Shown: positions 1 to 8,247 of the stretch, in pieces
Layout of the letters: every line of letters begins with the position of its first letter
Position numbering within the stretch: position 1 is the first letter of the stretch
From: Synechococcaceae bacterium WB8_1B_136
GTDB lineage: Bacteria > Cyanobacteriota > Cyanobacteriia > PCC-6307 > Cyanobiaceae
Length of the DNA stretch: 11,001 bases
Reading direction: 5' to 3'
NCBI GenBank assembly: GCA_010029175.1
Contig: RGNC01000060.1
Coordinates: 1-11,001 of the forward strand
The notes under the pieces: model-generated
What the model saw: the letters and a program-made list of their open reading frames with translations, nothing else
The model's database searches: none
Told to the model about the DNA's origin: nothing
Made by a program: the position numbers and the translations under genes

Positions 1-460
1 TCGGCACCCGACCGATGCCCTTGCCACCCTCCTTGCCCGTGAGCGTGAGCTCCAGCAGGCGCGACAGCTGAATCGCGTCCTCAAAGAAGCACTCGAAGAA
101 GTCGCCCAGGCGGTAGAGCAGCACCCGCTCGGGGTGGGCCCGCTTCAGCTCCACGTAGTGGCGCAGCATCGGCGTGAGTCGCTCGGGCTCCACCAGGCTG
201 TGGTGGTGCCACGCCGGCAGATCGTCGTCGTCCGCAGTGCCGCCGCTGGCTGCCTGGCTGGCGCTGGCTGGCTGGGTGGCTGCCGCTGGCTGGCTGGCGC
301 TGGCCGGCTTGGTCGGGGCCTGCTGACGGCTGCGCTGGCGGCGGGGGCCTCCGGGGGCTTCAGCGGCCGCCGGAGCCTCGGCCGCCGCCTCAGGCTCGCT
401 GCCGGAGCCGAACAGACTGCCCTGCAGGGCCAGCTCTGGCTGCTCGATGGGCGCGGCCAC
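1..460 (-). CDS. mutS: DNA mismatch repair protein MutS, N-terminal part (3' end outside window)
   Basis: MutS recognises mismatched or unpaired bases and starts methyl-independent or MutL-dependent repair in the cytoplasm. About 153 codons are visible. The mismatch-recognition domain begins near residue 93 with LTPMLRHYVELK and continues through YRLGDFFECFFEDA, LELTLTGKEGGKGIGRVP. The Phe-x-Glu element that stacks on the mismatch appears as FFE in GDFFECFFEDA, where many MutS have FYE. Before the domain lies a roughly 90-residue Ala/Pro/Ser/Gln-rich extension with an acidic DDDD stretch. It starts with a short ELALQGSLFG motif that, from memory, resembles MutS starts in marine Synechococcus. 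There is no in-frame ATG. I chose the GTG at 460 because ELALQGSLFG follows it and a TACGAT -10-like box lies 28 bases upstream. A GTG at 547 is also in frame and would add 29 residues including CPAC. The gene is divergent from psbZ. Identity is near certain; the start is moderately sure. Confidence 0.93.
   Translation of the reverse strand, partial: MAAPIEQPELALQGSLFGSGSEPEAAAEAPAAAEAPGGPRRQRSRQQAPTKPASASQPAAATQPASASQAASGGTADDDDLPAWHHHSLVEPERLTPMLRHYVELKRAHPERVLLYRLGDFFECFFEDAIQLSRLLELTLTGKEGGKGIGRVP
242..313 (-). repeat. In-frame 2 x 36-bp duplication inside mutS
   Basis: Two adjacent 36-bp units (313-278 and 277-242) encode TKPASASQPAAA and TQPASASQAASG in the linker before the MutS mismatch-recognition domain. 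The DNA is rich in GCTGGC words on the plus strand. An in-frame tandem duplication in a disordered linker explains it. No function is visible. Confidence 0.75.
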
Positions 461-487
461 GGGCTGGCGGAAACGTTGGGGGCCTCG

Positions 488-493
488 ATCGTA
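488..493 (-). promoter_or_regulatory. Possible -10 box of mutS
   Basis: TACGAT on the minus strand matches four of six bases of TATAAT, including the most conserved first, second and last. It lies 28 bases before the proposed GTG start at 460, which would give a leader of about 20 nt. No good -35 element is seen, so this rests on one short box. Confidence 0.3.
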
Positions 494-541
494 GGTCTGG
501 TGGCAGGCGGGGCAGCCATCGGCCCGTCCTGTGAACGTCCG

Positions 542-586
542 CAGCACTCTCCGGGATTCTGTACAAGCTGTACAGAATCCCGGAGA
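542..586. repeat. Long perfect palindrome, copy 1 of a dispersed element
   Basis: The arms 548-565 and 569-586 are perfectly complementary over 18 bp around an AGC centre. The inner arm reads GGATTCTGTACA. The left flank CAGCACTCTCC (542-552) recurs, inverted, beside the second copy at 8392-8402. There is no T-tract, and the site lies upstream of two divergent genes, so it is not a terminator for either. It could be a dispersed intergenic palindrome (REP or MITE-like), or a protein-binding site. The hairpin itself is certain from the sequence; its nature is unknown. Confidence 0.85.
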
Positions 587-703
587 CAGTTAAAAGCGCA
601 GGAGTCCCCCGGCACCACAGGCTCCGGCCCGCCGCCGGCCCGCCACTGGGCACCACTGGCCGCCACAACTTGTGAAGGAACCGGGCTGCGCTCCCGATGG
701 CGC

Positions 704-727
704 CGGGACTCCCGTGGGAGAATCCCG
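704..727 (+). other. Hairpin upstream of psbZ
   Basis: CGGGA-CTCCC pairs with GGGAG-AA-TCCCG, giving up to ten GC-rich pairs interrupted by an AA bulge, with a very short loop. It lies about 57 bp before the psbZ ATG and could fall in its 5' leader. There is no T-run, so a terminator is unlikely. In such GC-rich DNA it could be chance. Confidence 0.3.
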
Positions 728-783
728 CAACTGATCGGACGGCCCGCCGCCCGCTCCCCGCACCCGACCACCGCCTGAGATCC

Positions 784-972
784 ATGACGATCCTCAACAC
801 CCTCACCGTTCTGGCCCTGGTGGTGCTGTCGTTCGCCCTGATCGTGGCCGTGCCGGTGCTCTACGCCAGCAACGACGACAGCGGCCGCTCCAACCGCCTG
901 ATCCTGCTGGGTGGCCTGGCCTGGGTGGCCCTGGTGCTGGTGAACTGGGGAATGAGCTTCTTCGTGGTCTGA
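784..972 (+). CDS. psbZ: Photosystem II reaction centre protein Z
   Basis: PsbZ (formerly Ycf9) is a small thylakoid-membrane subunit at the edge of the photosystem II core. It helps stabilise the core and its supercomplexes. The product is 62 residues, the usual length, with two hydrophobic helices (about residues 5-27 and 38-61) joined by a polar loop ASNDDSGRSNR. The family hallmarks are visible: the N-terminal VLALVVLSFALIVAVPV segment, the N-x-W in LVNWGMSF, and the short FFVV tail. The ATG at 784 gives the normal length; an in-frame ATG 87 bases upstream would add an unrelated Arg/Pro-rich stretch and is not used. It is followed after 57 bp by ribH and is divergent from mutS. Confidence 0.96.
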   Translation: MTILNTLTVLALVVLSFALIVAVPVLYASNDDSGRSNRLILLGGLAWVALVLVNWGMSFFVV

Positions 973-999
973 GGCTCCAGGCTGGCCCAACCCCCTGCG

Positions 1000-1020
1000 T
1001 AGGCTGATGCCAGCAGGAGG
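1000..1020 (+). promoter_or_regulatory. Possible ribH -10 box and strong Shine-Dalgarno site
   Basis: TAGGCT (1000-1005) could be a -10 box giving a start near 1012. AGGAGG (1015-1020) is a perfect Shine-Dalgarno site nine bases before the GTG at 1030, and it settles that start codon. The same TAGGCTG word occurs 32 bases before the secA start. Few other genes in the window have a recognisable ribosome binding site. The Shine-Dalgarno part is firm; the promoter part is inference, as no -35 is seen. Confidence 0.55.
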
Positions 1021-1029
1021 CCAGTTGCC

Positions 1030-1512
1030 GTGACCGTGTTTGAAGGGCAGTTTTCCGGCGCTGCAGGTTTGCGCGTTGCGATCGTGGTGGCCCGCTTCAA
1101 CGACCTGGTCACGTCCAAGCTGCTGAGCGGCTGCCTGGACTGCCTCTCGCGCCACGGCATCGACACCACCGCCACCAGCCCTCAGCTCGACACGGCCTGG
1201 GTGCCCGGCAGCTTTGAAATTCCCCTGGTGGCCCAGCGCCTGGCGGCCTCAGGTCGCTACCAGGTGGTGATCACCCTCGGCGCCGTGATCCGTGGCGATA
1301 CGCCCCACTTCGACGTGGTGGTGGCGGAAGTGAGCAAGGGGGTGGCCGCCGTGAGCCGCGACACCGGCATCCCGGTGATTTTCGGCGTGCTCACCACCGA
1401 CACGATGCAGCAGGCCCTTGAGCGCGCCGGCATCAAGAGCAACCTGGGCTGGAGCTACGGCCTGCAGGCCATCGAGATGGGCAGCCTGATGGCGGCGCTG
1501 CAATCGCCCTAG
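1030..1512 (+). CDS. ribH: 6,7-dimethyl-8-ribityllumazine synthase
   Basis: RibH condenses 5-amino-6-ribitylamino-uracil with 3,4-dihydroxy-2-butanone 4-phosphate to give lumazine, the penultimate step of riboflavin synthesis, in the cytosol. The 160-residue product has the normal family length and the expected elements in order: the VVARFN substrate-binding strand (20-24), VPGSFEIP (58-65), GAVIRGDTPHFD (84-95) with the catalytic histidine at about residue 93, and GVLTTDTMQQALERAG. The start is a GTG backed by AGGAGG nine bases upstream. It lies 57 bp after psbZ and 25 bp before rfbB on the same strand, so co-transcription with rfbB is likely, perhaps with its own promoter in the psbZ-ribH gap. 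Confidence 0.97.
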   Translation: MTVFEGQFSGAAGLRVAIVVARFNDLVTSKLLSGCLDCLSRHGIDTTATSPQLDTAWVPGSFEIPLVAQRLAASGRYQVVITLGAVIRGDTPHFDVVVAEVSKGVAAVSRDTGIPVIFGVLTTDTMQQALERAGIKSNLGWSYGLQAIEMGSLMAALQSP

Positions 1513-1537
1513 CTTCACCCCAACCCTCTCAGTCCCC

Positions 1538-2632
1538 ATGTCGTTTCTGTTTCCTGCCGGGATCAACCGCGTGTTGGTGACTGGTGGGGCCGGCTTCATC
1601 GGTGGTGCGGTCGTGCGACGGCTGCTGTGCGACACCTCCGCCACGGTGTTCAACCTCGACAAGTGCGGTTACGCCAGTGATCTGGCTGGCATTGATGGCC
1701 TAGGGCCCGCGGTGGCGGAACGCCACCAGTTGCTGCGCGTGGACCTCACGGATGCAGCCGCCACTGCCCAGGCGGTGCAGCAGGCCGATCCCGACCTGGT
1801 GATGCATCTGGCCGCCGAAAGTCATGTGGATCGCTCGATCGATGGCCCAGCAGCCTTCATCGAGAGCAATGTGACGGGCACCTTCAACCTGCTGCAGGCG
1901 GTACGGGGCCACTGGGAGCAGTTGCCGGCGGAGCGGCGCGAGGGTTTTCGCTTCCACCACATCAGCACCGACGAGGTGTTCGGCTCCCTGGGGCCAACGG
2001 GTCGCTTCTCGGAAACCACTCCCTATGACCCCCGCTCTCCCTATTCCGCCAGCAAGGCCGCCAGCGACCACCTGGTGAGTGCCTGGCACCACACCTACGG
2101 CCTGCCGGTGGTGCTCACCAACTGCTCCAACAACTACGGCCCCTGGCAGTTCCCTGAGAAGCTGATCCCGGTGGTGATCCTCAAGGCCGTGGCCGGTGAG
2201 CCGATCCCCCTCTATGGCGATGGCGCCAACGTGCGCGACTGGCTCTACGTGGAGGATCACGTGGATGCCCTGCTGCTGGCGGCCACCCAGGGCCAGCTGG
2301 GCCGCAGCTACTGCGTGGGCGGCCATGGGGAACGATCCAACAAGCAGGTGGTGGAGGCGATCTGCGCGTTGCTCGATCAGCTGCTCCCCGCTGGTGCCCC
2401 CCACGCCCGTCTGATCACACCGGTGGCTGATCGCCCTGGCCACGACCGCCGGTACGCCATCGACCCCAGCCGCATCAGCAGTGAACTGGGCTGGCAGCCC
2501 CGCCACAGCTTCGAGCAGGGGCTGGCCGCCACCGTGGAGTGGTACCTGGCAAACCTCCCCTGGTGCGAGCGGGTGCGGCAGGGTTCTGGCTACTCCGGCG
2601 AACGGATCGGCACGGGCGTCAGCGCGATTTGA
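1538..2632 (+). CDS. rfbB: dTDP-glucose 4,6-dehydratase
   Basis: This enzyme converts dTDP-glucose to dTDP-4-keto-6-deoxyglucose, the second step towards dTDP-rhamnose and related deoxysugars of surface polysaccharides. The 364-residue product is an extended short-chain dehydrogenase/reductase. It shows the NAD-binding GGAGFIG (16-22), HLAAESHVDRSID (from about 90), the active-site TDE in HISTDEVFG (144-146), the Tyr-x3-Lys pair in YSASK (169-173), TNCSNNYGP, and DRPGHDRRYAID near the C-terminus. The last two and the spacing match RfbB rather than UDP-galactose epimerases. The ATG at 1538 places the Rossmann motif at the usual distance. No Shine-Dalgarno site is seen. The partners rfbA, rfbC and rfbD are not in the window, so it stands alone after ribH. 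Confidence 0.95.
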   Translation: MSFLFPAGINRVLVTGGAGFIGGAVVRRLLCDTSATVFNLDKCGYASDLAGIDGLGPAVAERHQLLRVDLTDAAATAQAVQQADPDLVMHLAAESHVDRSIDGPAAFIESNVTGTFNLLQAVRGHWEQLPAERREGFRFHHISTDEVFGSLGPTGRFSETTPYDPRSPYSASKAASDHLVSAWHHTYGLPVVLTNCSNNYGPWQFPEKLIPVVILKAVAGEPIPLYGDGANVRDWLYVEDHVDALLLAATQGQLGRSYCVGGHGERSNKQVVEAICALLDQLLPAGAPHARLITPVADRPGHDRRYAIDPSRISSELGWQPRHSFEQGLAATVEWYLANLPWCERVRQGSGYSGERIGTGVSAI

Positions 2633-2658
2633 CCATGGGCCCCTCGGTGGTGCATGCT
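2629..2658 (+). promoter_or_regulatory. Weak candidate promoter for tRNA-Gly
   Basis: TTGACC (2629-2634), which overlaps the rfbB stop, is followed 18 bases later by CATGCT (2653-2658). The -35 is good and the -10 poor. It would give a leader of about 40 nt before the tRNA. Readthrough from rfbB is an equally good explanation. Confidence 0.22.
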
Positions 2659-2663
2659 CATCA

Positions 2664-2698
2664 GGTCGGCGCAATTCCGACCGGGCGCCCTTCAGGGC
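2664..2698 (+). other. Two small hairpins between rfbB and tRNA-Gly
   Basis: GGTCGG (2664-2669) pairs with CCGACC (2677-2682) around a seven-base loop, and GCCC (2687-2690) pairs with GGGC (2695-2698). Neither has a T-tract. They could be weak processing or pausing structures between rfbB and the tRNA, or chance in GC-rich DNA. Confidence 0.3.
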
Positions 2699-2705
2699 CA
2701 GACAT

Positions 2706-2777
2706 GCGGATGTAGCTCAGTGGTAGAGCATCTCCTTGCCAAGGAGAGGGTCGAGAGTTCGAATCTCTTCATCCGCT
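2706..2777 (+). tRNA. tRNA-Gly, anticodon GCC
   Basis: The cloverleaf folds fully by eye. The acceptor stem GCGGATG (2706-2712) pairs with CATCCGC (2770-2776), with T2777 as discriminator. The D arm is GCTCAGTGGTAGAGC. The anticodon stem TCTCC/GGAGA encloses TTGCCAA with anticodon GCC at 2738-2740. The T arm is GAGAG-TTCGAAT-CTCTT. The length is 72 nt. CCA is not encoded. It reads GGC and GGU glycine codons, heavily used in this GC-rich genome. Confidence 0.97.
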
Positions 2778-3250
2778 TAGTTCATTTCATCTGAGACCCC
2801 GTGGCTGGTTTCAGCTTCGGTATCGCGGCCATCATCCTGGCTACGCAGCATTAATTGTTGGCTCCTCACCTGTTGGAAGCCGAGTTGCCGATAGAACCCG
2901 CTGCTGTTCGTGGTCATCAGGTAGACGCGTTCCACCCGCTCCAAGGTCGGTGAGGTGATCAGGGCCTCCACGATCCTCCGCCCCAGCCCCTGGCCCTGCT
3001 GATCCTCGGCCACCACCACATCCCACAGCACGGCCCGGAACACCCCATCGCTGCTGGCCCGGCCGAAGCCCACCAGCCGAGCGCCGCTCCAGGCGCTCAC
3101 CACCGCCTGGCTGCCCGCCAGCATCCGCCGCAGTTGCCGCGTGCTGCGGCCCCCGGCCCAAAAGCTGTGCCCATCCAGCAGCAGTTGCAGTTGTTTCAGC
3201 TGGCCTGGCAGCCACCGCAGCCGCAGCCCCCGAGCCCGGTGGCTCACCAC
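2777..3250 (-). CDS. GNAT-family N-acetyltransferase
   Basis: The product belongs to the GCN5-related acetyltransferases, which transfer acetyl from acetyl-CoA to an amine. The substrate here is unknown. With the start at GTG 3250 it has 157 residues. The acetyl-CoA-binding motif A is clear: the strand LWDVVVAED then QQGQGLG (84-90) and the helix RRIVEAL. Motif B follows as RVYLMTTNSSGFYRQLGF, typical of GNATs. The LWDVVV wording recalls the plastid Ycf52/NSI group, which is inference. The frame runs upstream to a TTG at 3391, but those 47 codons are low-complexity Arg/Pro/Gly and no ATG exists, so the start is uncertain. Its TAA stop begins at the last base of tRNA-Gly on the other strand. 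It is divergent from secA. Confidence 0.85.
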   Translation of the reverse strand: MVSHRARGLRLRWLPGQLKQLQLLLDGHSFWAGGRSTRQLRRMLAGSQAVVSAWSGARLVGFGRASSDGVFRAVLWDVVVAEDQQGQGLGRRIVEALITSPTLERVERVYLMTTNSSGFYRQLGFQQVRSQQLMLRSQDDGRDTEAETSHGVSDEMN

Positions 3251-3365
3251 CTCGATTGCGGCTTTGCCGGGCCGTGGCTGCTCGCTGGGTGTGCTCCTGG
3301 GCCGTGGGCTGCCGTTCAATGGGCCACCTGCTGATCGGTGCAGTGCCAATCCTCGCCCTTGGCTG

Positions 3366-3422
3366 GCCGCAACACCGGTGGCTAGCCGCAACAGCCTTGG
3401 TTCGTCGCAACAGCCTTTGCTG
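3366..3422. repeat. Three 19-bp direct repeats upstream of secA and the GNAT gene
   Basis: Units 3366-3384, 3385-3403 and 3404-3422 each carry CGCAACA in exact 19-bp phase. Units 2 and 3 match at 15 of 19 bases, units 1 and 2 at 14 of 19. A fainter related stretch precedes them (3347-3365, ending CCTTGGCTG). They end where the hairpin at 3423 begins. They may be regulator-binding direct repeats or decayed tandem duplication. Confidence 0.6.
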
Positions 3423-3450
3423 GGATGGCTTAGCTAAGACTTAGCCATCC
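3423..3450. other. Inverted repeat upstream of secA
   Basis: GGATGGCTTAG (3423-3433) pairs with CTTAGCCATCC (3440-3450) around a six-base loop, eleven positions with one T-T mismatch. There is no T-run. It directly abuts the 19-bp repeats and is followed by a CCACGTGG palindrome at 3454-3461. It is placed to act as an operator or leader structure for secA or the GNAT gene; no function is proven. Confidence 0.5.
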
Positions 3451-3499
3451 GATCCACGTGGCTCGTCGCCCGGCCGCAGGCCCTCCCCTCAGCCCTCGG

Positions 3500-3505
3500 T
3501 AGGCT
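3500..3505 (+). promoter_or_regulatory. Possible -10 box of secA
   Basis: TAGGCT lies 32 bases before the secA ATG and would give a leader of about 20 nt. The same word precedes ribH at nearly the same distance. It keeps the TA---T frame of a -10 box, and no -35 is seen. Confidence 0.35.
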
Positions 3506-3531
3506 GGTCTTCGCACACGACGGCCTTCTCC

Positions 3532-6408
<2,877 letters not shown>

Positions 6409-6424
6409 TCAGCAGGTTTTGAGC

Positions 6425-7183
6425 TCAGCTGGTCGAGCCGGGTCCTTCGCCTAGGAACTCCAGGATTTCCCGGTCCTTGAGGTTCTGGGCTGCCCCACCG
6501 CAGGGTTCCGCCAGCGGCCGGCCGGCAGCTACCTCCCGCAGGCAGGCTTGGGTGCGCGCCAGCTCCCCCTCCAGTTGGTCGATGCGCTCCATCAGGTTGC
6601 GGATCACCCGTGCCTCCGCATCCGGCAGGGCCGAGTGGGCCAGCGGGTCCACCCGTACGCCGCTCTGGTGGATCACCCGGCCGGGGATTCCCACCACGGT
6701 GCTGTCGGCCTCCACATCCCGCAGCAGCACGGAACCGGCCCCGATGCGGGTGTTGGCCCCCACGCTGATTGCCCCCAGCACTTTGGCCCCCGCCCCCACC
6801 ACCACGTTCTCCGCCAGGGTGGGGTGGCGCTTGCCGTGGGCCTTGCCGGTGCCCCCCAGGGTGACTCCCTGATACAGCAGGCAGTTGTTGCCCACCACCG
6901 CCGTTTCGCCGATCACCACGCCCATGCCGTGGTCGATGAACACGCCATGGCCGATGCGCGCGCCGGGATGGATCTCAATGCCCGTCAGCCAGCGGCCCAG
7001 CTGGCTCAACAGCCGAGCCACCAGAGGCAGCAGCGGCCAGTGTTGCCGCCAAAGCCGGTGGCTGAGGCGATGCAGTGCCAGGGCGTGCAGCCCCGGGTAG
7101 CACAGCAGAATCTCCAGCGTGCCCCGGGCCGCCGGGTCGCGCTCCTTGATGATCGCCAGGTCGGCGCGCAGGGCCTTGAGCAT
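6425..7183 (-). CDS. cysE: Serine O-acetyltransferase
   Basis: CysE acetylates L-serine with acetyl-CoA to O-acetylserine, the first committed step of cysteine synthesis, in the cytosol. The 252-residue product has an N-terminal helical part (1-65) starting LKALRADLAIIKERDPA, then a left-handed parallel beta-helix of hexapeptide repeats (about 68-170). It contains the conserved IDHGMGVVIGETAVVG, with the Asp-His pair at 84-85, and QGVTLGGTGK...GKRHP (105-121). GIPGRVI closes the helix. Residues 185-218 look like a short coiled coil, followed by a variable tail. The start ATG at 7183 is the only sensible one. It lies 17 bp downstream of the GntR gene on the same strand, so the two are probably co-transcribed. 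Confidence 0.96.
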   Translation of the reverse strand: MLKALRADLAIIKERDPAARGTLEILLCYPGLHALALHRLSHRLWRQHWPLLPLVARLLSQLGRWLTGIEIHPGARIGHGVFIDHGMGVVIGETAVVGNNCLLYQGVTLGGTGKAHGKRHPTLAENVVVGAGAKVLGAISVGANTRIGAGSVLLRDVEADSTVVGIPGRVIHQSGVRVDPLAHSALPDAEARVIRNLMERIDQLEGELARTQACLREVAAGRPLAEPCGGAAQNLKDREILEFLGEGPGSTS

Positions 7184-7200
7184 GGAGCCAGTGTGACGGG

Positions 7201-8190
7201 TTACGCCGCCAGCACCCCGATCTCCTTGCGCAGCAGATCGATGGTGGTGCTGCCCAGGTAGCTCTGGGCGCAGTGCACCTGGGGCAGCCGCATCAGTTGG
7301 GCGCGGTTCTGGCGCAGGCTCTGCTCCACCAGGGGCAGGCTGGGGCGATCACAGAGCACGTGGCTGGCGGCCCGCAGCAGCGCCAGCAGCCGGCTGCTCA
7401 CATCGGGGGTCGCGGTCATCACCAGCAGCTCGTTGCCCCGCATGCTGTGCAGGATCACCTCCGCGGCCCGCAGGATGCCGGGGCTGATGCTCACCAGCCC
7501 CACGCAGCTGCCCTGGCGCAAATCCTTGAGCAGGTCGAGTTCGTGGCGGAAGTCATTCAGGTCCACCGGCACCGCCCGCACCCCATGGCGCTTGGCAATT
7601 TCCTCCACGGGCTGCAGGAAGTAGCGGCTGGTCACCACCGTGCCATTGCTGGAGCTCTCCAGTACTGCCTCCAGCTCCTCCATGGGCACCACTTCCACCG
7701 GCACGTCGAGGTGGGGGCTGAGTTCCTCGCTGATCAGCATCGAGGCGCCGATGTCCTCCCGTGGGGTGCTCACCAGCACGCGGGCGCCGCAGCGCAGCCG
7801 CCAGTCGATCTCCCGGGTGAGCAGCTCGCGGGCCTGCTGGAGCGTGCAGCCGGCGTTGAGCAGTCCATCCACGCTCTGGCGCACCTCCCGGTCGATGTCC
7901 GGCAGATGGCGGGCCCGCGGCCCCGGCGGTGGCTTGAGCTCGCGGGGGTTCTGCTGGTCGCGCACGTAGATGCCGGAGCCCGCCAGGGCCTCCACCACGC
8001 CATCGTTCTCCAGCTGGCGGTACACCTTGCTGATCGTGTTGCGGTGCAGGCCGGTCTGCATGGCCAGTTGCCGGGTGCTGGGCAATCGGTGTCCCGGCGG
8101 AAAGTGCCGCGCCGCGATGGCGAAGCAGATCTGGTTGTACAGCTGGCTGGAGGCCGGGATGTCGCTGTCCTGCTGGATGTGGAACCGCAC
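7201..8190 (-). CDS. GntR-family transcriptional regulator
   Basis: The N-terminal winged helix-turn-helix (about residues 3-78 from GTG 8190) is unmistakable: QLYNQICFAIAARHFPPGHRLPSTRQLA, the recognition helix in GLHRNTISKVYRQLENDG, and the wing VVEALAGSGIYVRD. The remaining 250 residues do not look like the FadR, HutC or MocR effector domains. They show alternating hydrophobic strands and helices (VLVSTPREDIGAS, GTVVTSRYFLQPVEEIAKRHG, CVGLVSISPGILRAAEVI) suggesting a Rossmann or periplasmic-binding-like fold; the ligand is unknown. I chose the GTG at 8190 because homologous wording begins at RFHIQQDSDIPAS and a promoter-like pair lies just upstream. ATG codons at 8223 and 8262, or a longer frame to 8376, would add poorly conserved residues. 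It precedes cysE by 17 bp, so a link with sulfur or cysteine control is possible but inferred. Confidence 0.88.
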   Translation of the reverse strand: MRFHIQQDSDIPASSQLYNQICFAIAARHFPPGHRLPSTRQLAMQTGLHRNTISKVYRQLENDGVVEALAGSGIYVRDQQNPRELKPPPGPRARHLPDIDREVRQSVDGLLNAGCTLQQARELLTREIDWRLRCGARVLVSTPREDIGASMLISEELSPHLDVPVEVVPMEELEAVLESSSNGTVVTSRYFLQPVEEIAKRHGVRAVPVDLNDFRHELDLLKDLRQGSCVGLVSISPGILRAAEVILHSMRGNELLVMTATPDVSSRLLALLRAASHVLCDRPSLPLVEQSLRQNRAQLMRLPQVHCAQSYLGSTTIDLLRKEIGVLAA

Positions 8191-8218
8191 GCCGGATTGG
8201 CACAGAGCTGTGGGCGCC

Positions 8219-8247
8219 ACCATACGGAGCTTTGGCGCTGGTGACAA
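8219..8247 (-). promoter_or_regulatory. Candidate sigma-70-type promoter of the GntR-cysE unit
   Basis: On the minus strand TTGTCA (8247-8242) and TATGGT (8224-8219) are exactly 17 bp apart. They match five of six and four of six consensus bases. Transcription would start near 8212, about 20 nt before the GTG at 8190. This supports the shorter protein, since the upstream ATG codons at 8223 and 8262 would not be transcribed from here. Confidence 0.42.

Larger units (their letters stand above)
461..783. other. Divergent intergenic region between mutS and psbZ
   Basis: This 323-bp stretch has no convincing gene. From left to right it holds a TACGAT -10-like box for mutS (488-493, minus strand), a long palindrome (548-586), a small inverted repeat CACAA-C-TTGTG (664-674), and a second hairpin (704-727) about 57 bp before psbZ. 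Open frames crossing it are rich in Arg, Pro and Gly, do not respect the flanking genes and look like GC-rich shadows. The frame in phase with mutS stays open upstream to a TAA at 590-592. I found no clear -35/-10 pair for psbZ. Confidence 0.6.

Noticed and set aside
548..586. SOS (LexA) operator upstream of mutS
   Set aside because: The palindrome contains GTAC-AAGCT-GTAC and CTGT-N9-ACAG. The cyanobacterial LexA box as I know it has four bases between the GTAC halves, and the enterobacterial box is CTGT-N8-ACAG. Spacing is one base too long for both, and the second copy is not beside a repair gene.
145..1155. A 336-residue minus-strand open frame across mutS, psbZ and ribH
   Set aside because: It runs antisense to psbZ and ribH and out of frame with mutS, with low-complexity product. 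It is a shadow.
1700..2674. A 324-residue minus-strand open frame opposite rfbB
   Set aside because: rfbB in the other direction is a clear full-length enzyme; the antisense product shows no domain.
6409..6424. Shared terminator between secA and cysE
   Set aside because: The 16-bp gap and nearby bases give only weak pairing (TGAGCTCA and short CAGC/GCTG) with no T-run, so I do not call a terminator.
7273..8244. A 323-residue plus-strand open frame opposite the GntR gene
   Set aside because: It is antisense to a clear winged-helix regulator, and its His/Gln/Ala-rich product has no recognisable motif.
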